Shown in pieces: positions 7,758 to 17,216 of a stretch of DNA of 33,005 bases. Source of the DNA: JAWXTP01 sp044433415 (lineage in GTDB: Bacteria; Bacteroidota; Bacteroidia; Bacteroidales; Rikenellaceae); the NCBI GenBank assembly GCA_044433415.1, contig JAWXTP010000019.1, positions 1 to 33,005 on the forward strand, given 5' to 3'. A program made the position numbers and the translations under genes. Below the pieces are notes generated by a model. The model was not told where the DNA came from. It worked only from the letters and a program-made list of their open reading frames with translations, and searched no databases. Each line of letters starts with the position of its first letter. The stretch's first letter is position 1.

Positions 7758-9497
7758 ATGAAACAAACAGCTTTAAACGTGTTAGCTAGACTAAACTTAA
7801 AAAACATTGAGTACAAACCAGTGTTTTTTACATCTTTAAAAACCTACAACAAAGACACCTTTATGAAAGATTTGATAGCAGGTGTTATGGTAGGTGTTGT
7901 TGCACTACCCTTAGCCATTGCTTTTGGTATTGCTAGTGGTGTGACTCCTGATCAGGGTATTATCTCTTGTATTATTGCAGGTATTTTTGTATCTATCTTT
8001 GGCGGTAGCAACCACCAAATAAGTGGACCTACAGGTGCTTTAATCGTTATTGTAGGTGGTATAGTGGGGACTTATGGCTTGGAAGGATTGATGATAGCCA
8101 CATTTATTTCGGGGGTTATACTAATACTTATGGGGCTTTTCAAGGCAGGTAGTATCATAAAATTCATACCCTACCCTATTGTCATAGGTTTTACTAGTGG
8201 TGTAGCTGTTACAATCTTTACAACTCAGGTTAAGGATATACTAGGACTTCCTCTAGAAAGTATACCAACGTCGTTTATCGAAAAATGGATAGTATATTTC
8301 TCTAATATTCACCTAACAAATTTTTGGAGTTTAGGAATTACTATACTTACTATCATTATTATCAATTTTTGTATTAAAATCAATAATAGGTTACCTTCTT
8401 TCCTTATAGCTATCATTATTATGACTATTGCGTCATTTGTTTTAAGAAACTACTTTAATATCACTACAGTTCAAACCATAGGTGACAAGTTTGTTATCAA
8501 TGCAGCAATCCCTAAACCTACAAACATAGGTCTTACATTTGAAAGTATCAGAAATCTATTCTCAGCAGGTATCACTATTGCAATCTTTGGTTCTATAGTT
8601 ACTTTACTTTCTGCTACTGTTGCTGACGGTGCCACAAGTGAGAAACACAATCCTAATGATGAGTTAGTGGGACAAGGTATTGCCAACGTAATTTCTCCTA
8701 TCTTTGGAGGTATTCCTATCACTGGTGCTATCGCACGTACTCTTACTAATATTAACAATGGGGGCACAACTCCTGTTTCAGGTATTATACATGCTATTGT
8801 ACTATTGATGATATTACTTTTCTTAGGTAACCTTTCTAAACATATTCCTATAGCGTGTCTAGGCGGTATACTTGCAATAATTGCGTATAATATGGCTAAC
8901 TGGAGACTTTTTGTATCTCTTATGAAAAGTCACAAGGCAGATGTGTTAGTATTAGTTGTTACCTTCTTGCTAACTGTTATCTTTGACCTTACTATTGCTA
9001 TTGAGTTAGGTCTTATGTTGGCTGTATTCTTATTTATTAGACGTACTTCTGAAACTACAGTTATCTCTGATATCACCAATGGAGTGGATAATGCTGAATC
9101 TCATAATCCTGTATCTGATATTGACGAAGAAATCCCTAAAGACGTTGAGATTTACGAAATTGAAGGACCTTTCTTCTTTGGTATTGCCAATAAATTTGAC
9201 GAACTACAAAAGAACGTTTCTAACAAACGTAAAATCCGTATCGTCAGAATGAGAAGTGTACCTTTTATTGATTCAACAGGTTTACACAACTTTGAGACCA
9301 TGATAAAAAGTAGTCATAGACACAAAATTAAATTTATCCTTTCGGGTGTTAAACCTTCTGTTCGTGAAACACTTGTAGAGGCTGGATTAATGAATCTACT
9401 TGGTGAAGAAAACGTTTGTGACTCTATAAAAACTGCTCTTGCAAGAGCTAAAGTAATTATTAAAGAAAATAACGAAAATAATACTAAAACTAAATAG
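7758..9497 (+). CDS. SulP-family anion transporter with STAS domain
   Basis: Inner-membrane transporter of the SulP/SLC26 family, which moves sulfate, bicarbonate or related anions; the substrate cannot be told from sequence. At 579 aa it has the usual length. The membrane core (about 35-430) opens with the family signature DLIAGVMVGVVALPLAIAFG, then GSNHQISGPTGALIVIVGG and further hydrophobic helices. The cytoplasmic STAS domain (about 455-560) shows VEIYEIEGPFFFGIANKFDE and RMRSVPFIDSTGLHNFE. The protein begins with a short hydrophilic stretch. murB starts 8 bp after the stop, so sulP, murB and tilS look like one operon driven by the box at 7722. Confidence 0.93.
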   Translation: MKQTALNVLARLNLKNIEYKPVFFTSLKTYNKDTFMKDLIAGVMVGVVALPLAIAFGIASGVTPDQGIISCIIAGIFVSIFGGSNHQISGPTGALIVIVGGIVGTYGLEGLMIATFISGVILILMGLFKAGSIIKFIPYPIVIGFTSGVAVTIFTTQVKDILGLPLESIPTSFIEKWIVYFSNIHLTNFWSLGITILTIIIINFCIKINNRLPSFLIAIIIMTIASFVLRNYFNITTVQTIGDKFVINAAIPKPTNIGLTFESIRNLFSAGITIAIFGSIVTLLSATVADGATSEKHNPNDELVGQGIANVISPIFGGIPITGAIARTLTNINNGGTTPVSGIIHAIVLLMILLFLGNLSKHIPIACLGGILAIIAYNMANWRLFVSLMKSHKADVLVLVVTFLLTVIFDLTIAIELGLMLAVFLFIRRTSETTVISDITNGVDNAESHNPVSDIDEEIPKDVEIYEIEGPFFFGIANKFDELQKNVSNKRKIRIVRMRSVPFIDSTGLHNFETMIKSSHRHKIKFILSGVKPSVRETLVEAGLMNLLGEENVCDSIKTALARAKVIIKENNENNTKTK

Positions 9498-9505
9498 TTA
9501 AGTTT

Positions 9506-10504
9506 ATGAAAACTGAGAAAGATATAAACATAAAACATCTTAATACTTTTGGAATAAGTGTAAAAGCTAAAAATTATATAGAGATAGAAAATATCGATGA
9601 TTTAAAGTTTTTCTTCCTAGAAAATAAAGGTGAATGGTTTGTAATCGGTGGGGGAAGTAATATTTTATTTACTAAAGATTACCAAGGTACACTTTTACGT
9701 CTTGTTTCTAATAAGATAAGTGTACTTAGATGTGAGGGGGATGCAGTTTTTATTAAATCTGATGCTGGTGTTGTGTGGGATGATTTTGTAGACTACACCA
9801 TTAAAAACAACTACTACGGAATAGAGAATTTATCTTATATCCCTGGGACTGTTGGAGCTTCACCTGTACAAAACATAGGTGCTTACGGTGTTGAAGCTAA
9901 AGATGCTATACATGAAGTAGAATACTTCAATACAGAAACTTTAGAAGTAGAAACTATAGCAGGTACTGATTGTGAATTTGGTTATCGCCACTCAATTTTT
10001 AAGACTACATTAAAAACAAAGGCTATAGTACTTTCTGTAACTTATAAGCTATCTGCGATTTTTACACCTAACCTTTCTTATGGTGGCTTAAAGCAATTTT
10101 TCGAAAACGATAATTCTTTAACAGCTTGTAGTTTACGCAATAAAATTATAGAAATCCGTAAAGAAAAATTACCTGACCCTGAGGAGATTGGTAACGGCGG
10201 TAGCTTCTTTAAGAACCCTGTAATCCCTGTTTCAAAATTTGAAGAGCTGCAATCTTTATACCCACAAATTCCATCTTACACAGTAACTAATGGGGTTAAA
10301 ATCCCTGCTGCTTGGCTAATTGAGAATTGTGGTTGGAAAGGTAAGCGTTTTGGCGATGCAGGAGTACACAAAAATCAAGCTCTTGTACTAGTAAACTGTG
10401 GTAACGCTACAGGAAATGAAGTGTTAGAAATCTCTAAGGGCATACAGCACGATGTGGCACTTAAGTTTGGTATTGAGATATTTCCAGAGATAAATATATT
10501 GTAA
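9506..10504 (+). CDS. murB: UDP-N-acetylenolpyruvoylglucosamine reductase
   Basis: FAD-dependent, NADPH-using enzyme that reduces UDP-GlcNAc-enolpyruvate to UDP-MurNAc in peptidoglycan precursor synthesis in the cytoplasm. At 332 aa it is full length. The FAD-binding domain shows NTFGIS at the N terminus, VIGGGSNILFTKDYQG and YIPGTVGASPVQNIGAYGVE. The substrate and catalytic region shows FGYRHSIFK (catalytic-type Arg), GNGGSFFKNPVI (proton-donor Ser) and a C-terminal FPEINIL with the conserved Glu. Its stop overlaps the start of tilS by one base (TAATG), pointing to translational coupling. Confidence 0.97.
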   Translation: MKTEKDINIKHLNTFGISVKAKNYIEIENIDDLKFFFLENKGEWFVIGGGSNILFTKDYQGTLLRLVSNKISVLRCEGDAVFIKSDAGVVWDDFVDYTIKNNYYGIENLSYIPGTVGASPVQNIGAYGVEAKDAIHEVEYFNTETLEVETIAGTDCEFGYRHSIFKTTLKTKAIVLSVTYKLSAIFTPNLSYGGLKQFFENDNSLTACSLRNKIIEIRKEKLPDPEEIGNGGSFFKNPVIPVSKFEELQSLYPQIPSYTVTNGVKIPAAWLIENCGWKGKRFGDAGVHKNQALVLVNCGNATGNEVLEISKGIQHDVALKFGIEIFPEINIL

Positions 10505-11868
10505 TGCAATTAATAAATAGGTTTAAAAATGAGTTGCATAAAACTCAGCTGTTTGACTTCACAGACAAAATATTAATAGGTGTCAGTGGTGGTCGTGACT
10601 CTATGTGTTTAACGCATATACTACATACTTGTGGTTATAATATTTCTATAGCCCACTGCAACTTTTCTCTTAGAGGAGATGAAAGTGATACAGACGAAGA
10701 ACATGTTCGCAATTACGCTTTAGAAAATGGTATTCCTTTACATACTGTTAGGTTTAATACCATACAGGAAGCTCAAGACAATGGTGAGTCCATACAGATA
10801 GCTGCACGTCGACTAAGGTATAATTGGTTTAATGAACTTTCTAAGAAGTACAAATATAATTATGTAGCTATAGCGCATAATAGTGATGATTGTGCAGAGA
10901 CTTTTTTCATTAACCTAACGCGCGGAACAGGAATAAAAGGTTTACGCGGTATTCAACAGAAACGCGACAATATTGTTAGACCTCTTATTTTTGCTACACG
11001 AGCAGAAATTACAGACTTCTGTAATGAGCAGTCTATAGCTTACCGTGATGACTCTTCAAATAGTTCTAACAAGTATTTAAGAAATAAGATTAGGCATAAA
11101 ATTATGCCTGTATTTAAGGAGTTAAACAATGATTTTAACTCTACTATGCTTGCAACAACCGAGAATGTTAGTCAATCCTATGAGTTACTACAGTTTTTTA
11201 TCTCCGAGCTTAAGAAAAAGGCAATTAGCATGTGTGACAATCAGGTAACTATAGATTTGTCTGAAATAAAACTTACCCCTACCCCATCATATTCATTATT
11301 TGAGATTATTCGTGAATGGGGATTCGCTTATAAGCAATGTGAGGGAATTATCTGTGCTGATGCTGAACAAAAAAGCGGATTACAATTTTTCAGTAAGGAC
11401 TATGTGTTACTGCTTAACCGAGGTAAATTAATTCTAAATGAAGTTAACTCTAGTAATTGTGGTGTAAATCCAGAAGACGCTCTTATTATAGATAAGTTTA
11501 AGGATAGTAAATTTAAAGACCTAAAGTTTAATAATTGTAAGATTAAACTGGATGTGCTAGATGTAAACGATATAGAATCATTCAAAACACCGTCAAATAT
11601 GGCTCTTTTTGACCTTGACAGCATTACTCCTCCACTTACAGTGAGAACCTTTGTAAATGGCGATGAATTTGCCCCTTTTGGGATGCAGGGCACAAAGAAG
11701 GTGAGCGATTTTATGATAGATAGTAAATTATCTGCTTTAGATAAGGAGAAGGTTCTTATTTTTGAGAGTAACAATCAAATTATGTGGGTTGCACCTTATC
11801 GCACTAGTAATATCTTTAGAATTACTAAAAAAACAAAGGATGTTTTACGCATAACACTTGACAAATAA
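10504..11868 (+). CDS. tilS: tRNA(Ile)-lysidine synthase
   Basis: Attaches lysine to the wobble cytidine of tRNA-Ile(CAU), changing its decoding to AUA; essential in most bacteria. At 454 aa it has the expected size. The N-type ATP pyrophosphatase P-loop is SGGRDS at residues 28-33 (usual form SGGxDS), followed by IAHCNFSLRGDESD, AIAHNSDDCAETFFINLTRG and RPLIFATRAEI. A helical linker domain and the C-terminal TilS domain (FVNGDEFAPFGMQGTKKVSD, then KVLIFESNNQIMWVAPYRTS) complete it. It overlaps murB by one base. A short inverted repeat directly follows the stop. Confidence 0.97.
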   Translation: MQLINRFKNELHKTQLFDFTDKILIGVSGGRDSMCLTHILHTCGYNISIAHCNFSLRGDESDTDEEHVRNYALENGIPLHTVRFNTIQEAQDNGESIQIAARRLRYNWFNELSKKYKYNYVAIAHNSDDCAETFFINLTRGTGIKGLRGIQQKRDNIVRPLIFATRAEITDFCNEQSIAYRDDSSNSSNKYLRNKIRHKIMPVFKELNNDFNSTMLATTENVSQSYELLQFFISELKKKAISMCDNQVTIDLSEIKLTPTPSYSLFEIIREWGFAYKQCEGIICADAEQKSGLQFFSKDYVLLLNRGKLILNEVNSSNCGVNPEDALIIDKFKDSKFKDLKFNNCKIKLDVLDVNDIESFKTPSNMALFDLDSITPPLTVRTFVNGDEFAPFGMQGTKKVSDFMIDSKLSALDKEKVLIFESNNQIMWVAPYRTSNIFRITKKTKDVLRITLDK

Positions 11869-11931
11869 TAGAAGGTACTTCTAAAAACTATGTTTCATAC
11901 TTTAAAATAATGGAAACTTCTAAAAATAGTG
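11869..11931. repeat. Degenerate remnants of the palindromic element
   Basis: TAGAAG/CTTCTA (11869-11883) forms a small hairpin over the tilS stop. ACTTCTAAAAACTATG (11877-11892) recurs as ACTTCTAAAAATAGTG near 11916-11931. Both resemble the arm end of the 7524-7693 palindrome read from the right (GGGAACTTCTAAAAATTGG). Called as diverged copies; the match is short. Confidence 0.4.
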
Positions 11932-12013
11932 TAAAAAAGTTACTTCATAACTTCCTTAGTTACAGCATTTAAAAATAAAATGTAAAATTTTATTAAAAAA
12001 AGTTATTCAAAAA

Positions 12014-12045
12014 TTTGGAAGTAAAGAAATTTTGCCCTACCTTTG
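12014..12045 (+). promoter_or_regulatory. Promoter of tRNA-Asp
   Basis: TTTG (12014-12017), exactly 20 bp, then TACCTTTG (12038-12045). Both boxes match the Bacteroidota primary sigma consensus perfectly. The tRNA begins 41 bp downstream. Confidence 0.8.
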
Positions 12046-12085
12046 CATTGCAATTGAGAGGAACACCTCTTAAGAACAAAACCAC

Positions 12086-12159
12086 GGTGTGGTAGTTCAG
12101 CTGGTTAGAATACCTGCCTGTCACGCAGGGGGTCGCGGGTTCGAGTCCCGTCCATACCG
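12086..12159 (+). tRNA. tRNA-Asp (anticodon GTC)
   Basis: A 74-nt cloverleaf: acceptor GGTGTGG (12086-12092) with CCATACC (12152-12158), discriminator G (12159), D arm GTTC/GAAT, anticodon stem CCTGC/GCAGG with loop CTGTCAC and GTC at 12120-12122, T arm with loop TTCGAGT. A full CCA is not encoded. It is flanked by a strong promoter and a terminator and sits exactly at the edge of the accessory region. Confidence 0.97.
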
Positions 12160-12160
12160 C

Positions 12161-12188
12161 AAAAAGGAGCTTTATAGCTCCTTTTTTT
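12161..12188 (+). terminator. Terminator after tRNA-Asp
   Basis: An 11-bp stem (AAAAAGGAGCT with AGCTCCTTTTT), TTAT loop and a T run to 12188, two bases after the tRNA. A textbook intrinsic terminator. Confidence 0.9.
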
Positions 12189-12189
12189 G

Positions 12190-12565
12190 TACCCCATTAA
12201 AAATAATTGTTAGTTAACAATTATTGATTATAATAAAAAAAATGGGTCTTTCTCAAAATGTGTGTTTCAGAGTCTTACGCTAGTATATTTGTTAAATATT
12301 TTACAACAAATTAAAAAAAAGCTCCACTAATAGACCATTGGTATATCGCGACACCTAACATAAATAAGAAAAATAAAAGCTACCATTATTAAATACTGAA
12401 ATTAAAACAATAAATGACTTCATTTGTTGACTTTTCACAAAAGTTAGTATAAAAGACACATTGAGTAGTGGTGTAAATAGCATGAATATTGCACTATATA
12501 AATTCAACATAGTTTACTGAACAAACTTCGTTGAGTTTAAATAATGGAAATTGCATAAAATTGTG
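12190..12565. other. AT-rich non-coding stretch at the island edge
   Basis: No convincing gene is seen. It contains an 11-bp inverted repeat around GT (12202-12212 with 12215-12225, AATAATTGTTA) without a T run. A duplicate of the tRNA 3' end, as would mark an att site, was looked for by eye and not found. Confidence 0.5.
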
Positions 12566-12573
12566 TATCTTTG
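12566..12573 (+). promoter_or_regulatory. Promoter -7 box for the helicase operon
   Basis: TATCTTTG is a perfect TAnnTTTG box. No clear -33 TTTG lies 20 bp upstream. Transcription from here would give a 5' leader of nearly 290 nt containing the large inverted repeats at 12655-12843. Confidence 0.5.
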
Positions 12574-12654
12574 TAAAAACAAAAACATAAAATTATAAGA
12601 AAAAAGATAAAACATTACATATTTTTTAATTAGCGTTTGCTATTTATTCGAGAT

Positions 12655-12843
12655 ACCTAGAAATTTGGCGATTTAAAGAAGTATCAACACGAATAAGTTC
12701 AGTAAATGCCTACGCTTTGCGTGGGCTGAACTTATTGTTGATACAGGTTACGCCAAATACCTTAGGAATCGATAAGGGATGTTCACGCATCTTTGTATCT
12801 ATCTCTAAGGTATTTGTCTATACCTGTATTTTTCGAATAAGTT
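12655..12843 (+). promoter_or_regulatory. Leader with two competing long hairpins
   Basis: Segment S2 (12726-12766) can pair with upstream S1 (12655-12702) or with downstream S3 (12805-12843). S1/S2 pairing: ATAAGTTCAG 12693-12702 with 12726-12735, GTATCAACA 12681-12689 with 12736-12744, ATTTGGCG 12663-12670 with 12751-12758, capped by CCTACGC/GCGTGGG. S2/S3 pairing: AACTTATT 12729-12736 with 12836-12843, ATACAGGT 12741-12748 with 12822-12829, CAAATACCTTAG 12754-12765 with 12805-12816, with an inner imperfect stem near 12771-12798. Both foldings cannot exist together. This could be a regulatory switch in the mRNA leader or a decayed palindromic mobile element. Confidence 0.65.
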
Positions 12844-12867
12844 AGTTCTCGCGCAACAGCGCAGTAT

Positions 12868-15800
12868 ATGGGATATAAAAATCCAAACTCGTCTGATTCT
12901 ACTAATGGTGGGGTCAGATATGGTGTTGCACACACTAAATTCTTCACTAACCATATAACTAACACTCTCTTTGATAAGTTTAAAGGAATCATTGAGGGTA
13001 TGCAAAACCTACACTCATTTCATGCAGTGGTAGGTTACTTCCGCTCGTCAGGCTACTTTGCACTTCGCAAAGAGTTTGCAAAGATGGAGACTCCTCCTAA
13101 AATTCAGATTTTAATAGGAATAAACATAGATAATATTTTTCGTAAGCATAATAAAAACATGCTCTTTCTTGCAAGTGATATTGTTAGCGATGAAGCTCGT
13201 GAGATTTACCGCAAAGATTTTATTAAAGACGTTAAAGAAGCTCTCTATTACAAAGATGTTGAAGAGGGGATTTTGATGCTAGCTGATGATATTTTAGACT
13301 CTCGTGTAGAGCTACGTATACACCCAACACGTGATTTACACGCTAAATTCTATCTCTTTCTTCCCGAAAAACATACCCCACACTCAGACGGTTGGGTGAT
13401 AATGGGTTCTAGCAACATCTCAGAATCGGGGTTTGGACTCTCTCGTGCACCACGCTATGAACTAAATGTAGCAATGAAAGATTATGACGATGTAGCGTTC
13501 TGTAAAGGTGAGTTTGATAGACTTTGGAAAACTGGACTACCTATAACCTATGAAGACATTAAATATTACACCACTCAAACACACCTAGGACAAAATCCTA
13601 CTCCTTATGAGCTATATATAAAGGTACTGATAGAGTTCTTTGGTGAGCAAGTAGAGGACGATTTCACTCTAGACATTCCCGAAGGGTTTAAAAATCTTAA
13701 ATACCAAAAAGATGCAGTAAGTCAAGGGTATAAAATGCTTATGAAACATAATGGCTTCTTCTTAGCAGATGTTGTGGGTTTGGGTAAGACTGTTATTGCC
13801 ACTATGATAGCAAAACGATTTATAGAAGAAAATGGAGTGCGCGATACAAAGGTACTTGTGATATTTCCTCCTGCACTTATATCAAACTGGAAAAGCACAT
13901 TTGATAAGTTTAAAATTAGCCGTAATGCCGATTTTATATCTTGTGGCTCACTCGATAAAATCCTCGATGAGGGTAATGGTTATCGCTATGCTGATGAATA
14001 TGATATGATTTTGGTGGATGAAGCACATAGGTTTAGAGGCGACAGTTCACAAATGTATGATAGTTTGCAACGTATCTGCAAAACAAGTCGGAGAAACAGA
14101 GGTCGTGCAGGAGATAGTAGCAAGAAGATAATGCTAATATCTGCTACTCCTCTCAACAACCGTCCTAGCGACCTTTATAACCTCTTAATGCTATTTCAAG
14201 ACAAGCGGAAATGTAATATAGATGGTATCGCGAACCTACAAGACTACTTTGCACCCAAGATTGCACAATACAAAGAGCTAACAAGTAGTAGACATGAGAG
14301 CATAGATGTAGAGGCAGTAAAAGAACTTTATGAGGATATTCGAAAAAAGGTGATTGATAAAATTACTGTTCGCCGTACGCGTGAAAACATCCTTAATTAT
14401 GAGGAGTATAAAGAGGATTTGAAGAGTCAGAATATTATATTTCCAAAGATTGAGCGACCTCGTGAGGTTGAGTACCTACTACACGATAATCTTCGTCTAC
14501 TATTTGAACAGACAATGCTAACACTTACTGAGGAGCTTAAATATGCACGTTATAAAGCTATTAGTTCGCTTAATGATGAGATAAAAGATGTTCGTTACCC
14601 AAATGCTGATTCTACATCGCGCTCGCTTGCTACTATCTATCGCACTCACATGGTCAAGCGATTGGAGAGTAGCTTTTATGCTCTACGTAAATCGCTAGGC
14701 AACCTCCGTCGTGCTACACAGGGGATGATAGATATGTTTGAAGCTGACAAGGTGATCATTGCACCTGACTTAAAGGTTAAAGAGCTACAAGATAAGGGGA
14801 TTGAGCTAGATGATATAATCGAAAAAGGTGTTGAAAAGTTTGGTATATCTAAGGATGAATTTGTATATCCTGCATCAGCTTTTAAGGAAGAGTTTATTAA
14901 TGATTTAAAGTTCGACATCGCCACGCTTGACAGTTTGATTTATCAGTGGGAAAACGTAACTGACGACCCGAAATTAGATAGATTTATAGAGTATATAAAA
15001 GATAAGATTTTCGATTCTAAAGAGAACCCAACGGGTAAACTAGTTGTGTTTTCGGAGAGTAAGGATACGATAAGTTATCTAGCTGAGAGATTAAAAACTC
15101 TGCTTAAAAGAGATGATATACTTGCTGTATCTTCTGAGAATAGAAATAGGCTCTTTTCGACAATAGTAACAAATTTTGATGCTAACTACACAGGCAAATT
15201 AAAAAATGATTATAATATCATCATTTCTACTGATGTATTGGCTGAGGGAGTCAACCTGCATCGTTCAAATGTGATTGTTAACTATGATACTCCTTGGAAC
15301 GCTACACGTTTGATGCAGCGTATAGGTCGTGTTAATCGTATTGGATCGGTGGCAGGTACTATCGTGAATTATATGTTTTATCCATCGGCTGAAGGTGATG
15401 CACAGATTAAACTATACAAAAATGCCTTAGCTAAGCTACAAGGTTTTCACTCTGCTTATGGTGAAGATTCACAGATATATTCACACGAAGAGATAGTTGA
15501 ACAATTTGAGCTGTTTAATGCTAATATTGGCGATGATGTAGATAAAACATTAGAGCTATTGCGTGAGATACGCGACTTTAGAAATCATAACCGAGACGAT
15601 TACAACAGAATAAAAGAACTGCCTTTAAAATCTCGCACTGCAAGGTCACTTGCTGGTAGTGGGAAAAGCATAAAGGCTGATTCATCATTAGTATATGTCT
15701 CGTCACCATACAAAAAAGAGTTTTACAAGATTGAAGACAAAGTTGTTAAAGACGTTGGATTCCTAGAAGTTATAGAGCTATTTAAAGCAGAACCAGACGA

Positions 15801-16215
15801 GAAAGCTCTCCCACTACCTACTTGTCACTACGGTCATGTGACTGCTGCTTACGGCAAGTTTGATAGTGATGTAACAACGATGCTTGACGATACCGCAAAA
15901 TCTATTACCACCGAAAAGGATAGAACTATGGATAGGGCTCTATCACTTCTTCGCTTTGCAAAAAGAGAATTTAAATCTACTGCAATGAAAGAAAGATGTG
16001 ACACTCTTGCTAAATATGTGGAACACGGCACATACTCTAAACTTACTCGTGACCTTTCAAAACTACTTCCTAAATACAAAAAGTGTGAAGTGTCAGAAGT
16101 GGAGCTAGAGCAAATAATTACAGCTTTATCCACAAAATATAATAGACAAAATAGCAGTGAGAACATTGAAAATGAGATTGCAGCTAATATAGTGTTATCC
16201 GAAACCTTTATTTAA
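12868..16215 (+). CDS. PLD-nuclease / SNF2-type helicase defence protein
   Basis: A large 1115-aa protein joining a phospholipase-D-type nuclease domain to a superfamily 2 helicase. The PLD half (about 20-215) shows one HxK motif (H158, K160 in LHAKFYLF) followed by GSSNIS at 180-185. The helicase has Walker A GLGKT (304-308), motif II DEAH (384-387), motif III SAT (425-427), and motifs V and VI TDVLAEGVNL and QRIGRVNRIG near 787 and 816. A charged C-terminal extension of about 270 aa is unassigned. A single HxK suggests that dimerisation forms the nuclease site. It starts 13 bp before an Eco57I-like methyltransferase gene, so the pair looks like a two-gene restriction or modification-guided defence unit, resembling type ISP enzymes split in two. 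The specific role is inference. Confidence 0.85.
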   Translation: MGYKNPNSSDSTNGGVRYGVAHTKFFTNHITNTLFDKFKGIIEGMQNLHSFHAVVGYFRSSGYFALRKEFAKMETPPKIQILIGINIDNIFRKHNKNMLFLASDIVSDEAREIYRKDFIKDVKEALYYKDVEEGILMLADDILDSRVELRIHPTRDLHAKFYLFLPEKHTPHSDGWVIMGSSNISESGFGLSRAPRYELNVAMKDYDDVAFCKGEFDRLWKTGLPITYEDIKYYTTQTHLGQNPTPYELYIKVLIEFFGEQVEDDFTLDIPEGFKNLKYQKDAVSQGYKMLMKHNGFFLADVVGLGKTVIATMIAKRFIEENGVRDTKVLVIFPPALISNWKSTFDKFKISRNADFISCGSLDKILDEGNGYRYADEYDMILVDEAHRFRGDSSQMYDSLQRICKTSRRNRGRAGDSSKKIMLISATPLNNRPSDLYNLLMLFQDKRKCNIDGIANLQDYFAPKIAQYKELTSSRHESIDVEAVKELYEDIRKKVIDKITVRRTRENILNYEEYKEDLKSQNIIFPKIERPREVEYLLHDNLRLLFEQTMLTLTEELKYARYKAISSLNDEIKDVRYPNADSTSRSLATIYRTHMVKRLESSFYALRKSLGNLRRATQGMIDMFEADKVIIAPDLKVKELQDKGIELDDIIEKGVEKFGISKDEFVYPASAFKEEFINDLKFDIATLDSLIYQWENVTDDPKLDRFIEYIKDKIFDSKENPTGKLVVFSESKDTISYLAERLKTLLKRDDILAVSSENRNRLFSTIVTNFDANYTGKLKNDYNIIISTDVLAEGVNLHRSNVIVNYDTPWNATRLMQRIGRVNRIGSVAGTIVNYMFYPSAEGDAQIKLYKNALAKLQGFHSAYGEDSQIYSHEEIVEQFELFNANIGDDVDKTLELLREIRDFRNHNRDDYNRIKELPLKSRTARSLAGSGKSIKADSSLVYVSSPYKKEFYKIEDKVVKDVGFLEVIELFKAEPDEKALPLPTCHYGHVTAAYGKFDSDVTTMLDDTAKSITTEKDRTMDRALSLLRFAKREFKSTAMKERCDTLAKYVEHGTYSKLTRDLSKLLPKYKKCEVSEVELEQIITALSTKYNRQNSSENIENEIAANIVLSETFI

Positions 16216-16227
16216 TCCTACCCAATC

Positions 16228-17202
16228 ATGAACAGACAAGATCTACAAAATATATTTAGTCAGCCATACGACTCAGCAGTGTGGCAAGATATGTTAATCA
16301 ACTTATTTGGTGCAAGAGACATACGTACAACTCCTGCCGAGCTTTGCAGCGATCAGAACGACAAAGTTAGCGGTTATCAGCTTGGGGAGTTAACTACTAG
16401 TGATGATTATTCCGTTGGACTTTTTGCTTTTGAACTAAAAGACAACACCAACATCAAGTTAAACAAGGTGGGATTACGCTCACTAGTACGTAGCTACATT
16501 CAATATGGTTATGATGCTGCACTTGCGGTATATTATAATGATTCAGAGTGGCGATTATCGTTCATCTGTGACCTATGTAATGAAAAGACCACTCCCAAAC
16601 GCTATACCTATGTATTTGGAAGTAGTAACGAAAGTTACCGCACTGCTGCCGAGAGATTAATATCTTTAACTGAAAGACGATTATCGTTTGAGGATATCCG
16701 AGAGGCTTTTTCTGTAGAAAAGCTATCAAAGGAGTTTTTCAGGGAGTACAAACAGCAATATACCAAATTCATAGCGTACATTGGTGACACAAAACCCAAT
16801 CGAGACTATGTAAAAAAAATGCTTGGTCGATTGGTGTTTCTTCAATTTCTGCAAAAGAAAGGTTGGATGGGGTGTTCTGCATCTTGCTCTAATTGGCACG
16901 GTGGTGACTTACAATATCTTCAAAACCTTATTAAGCGCTATGAGGGATGTGATAGGTTATTAAGTGATGTGTTAGAGGTATTATTTTTCGACACTCTTAA
17001 TACTAAACGCGAGGGGGATATTGCATCGTCTATTCTAGGTGAATCTATCAAAATTCCTTACCTTAATGGAGGTCTGTTTGATAGAGATACGCTAGATAAT
17101 AAGGATATTGATTTCCCGTACTCCTATTTTGCAGATTTAATGGAGTTCTTTTCACACTATAACTTTACTATCGACGAAACGACCCTCACGATGCAGAGAT
17201 AG
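16228..17202 (+). CDS. Eco57I-like methyltransferase, N-terminal fragment
   Basis: A 324-aa reading frame holding the N-terminal and helical part of a type IIG/ISP-like adenine methyltransferase. An N-terminal alpha/beta region (VGLFAFELKDNTNIKLNKVG) is followed by helices and the family-typical IPYLNGGLFDRDTL near residue 270. The frame ends abruptly (ETTLTMQR and stop). One added base near 17176-17180 would instead read DENDPHDAEIGIDPEMLGHI and join the next frame without a break. Intact, the gene would run 16228-19298, about 1023 aa. It follows the helicase stop by 12 bp. The fragment lacks all SAM-binding and catalytic motifs and should not methylate DNA alone. Confidence 0.8.
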   Translation: MNRQDLQNIFSQPYDSAVWQDMLINLFGARDIRTTPAELCSDQNDKVSGYQLGELTTSDDYSVGLFAFELKDNTNIKLNKVGLRSLVRSYIQYGYDAALAVYYNDSEWRLSFICDLCNEKTTPKRYTYVFGSSNESYRTAAERLISLTERRLSFEDIREAFSVEKLSKEFFREYKQQYTKFIAYIGDTKPNRDYVKKMLGRLVFLQFLQKKGWMGCSASCSNWHGGDLQYLQNLIKRYEGCDRLLSDVLEVLFFDTLNTKREGDIASSILGESIKIPYLNGGLFDRDTLDNKDIDFPYSYFADLMEFFSHYNFTIDETTLTMQR

Positions 17203-17216
17203 GTATCGACCCCGAA

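Noticed and set aside
12641..12860. Invertible (phase-variable) promoter between inverted repeats
   Set aside because: The segment between S2 and S3 is only about 40 bp, the repeats are imperfect, and no recombinase gene is near.
12783..13005. Two short minus-strand frames opposite the helicase start
   Set aside because: They overlap the structured leader and the helicase N terminus in antisense and look like shadows.
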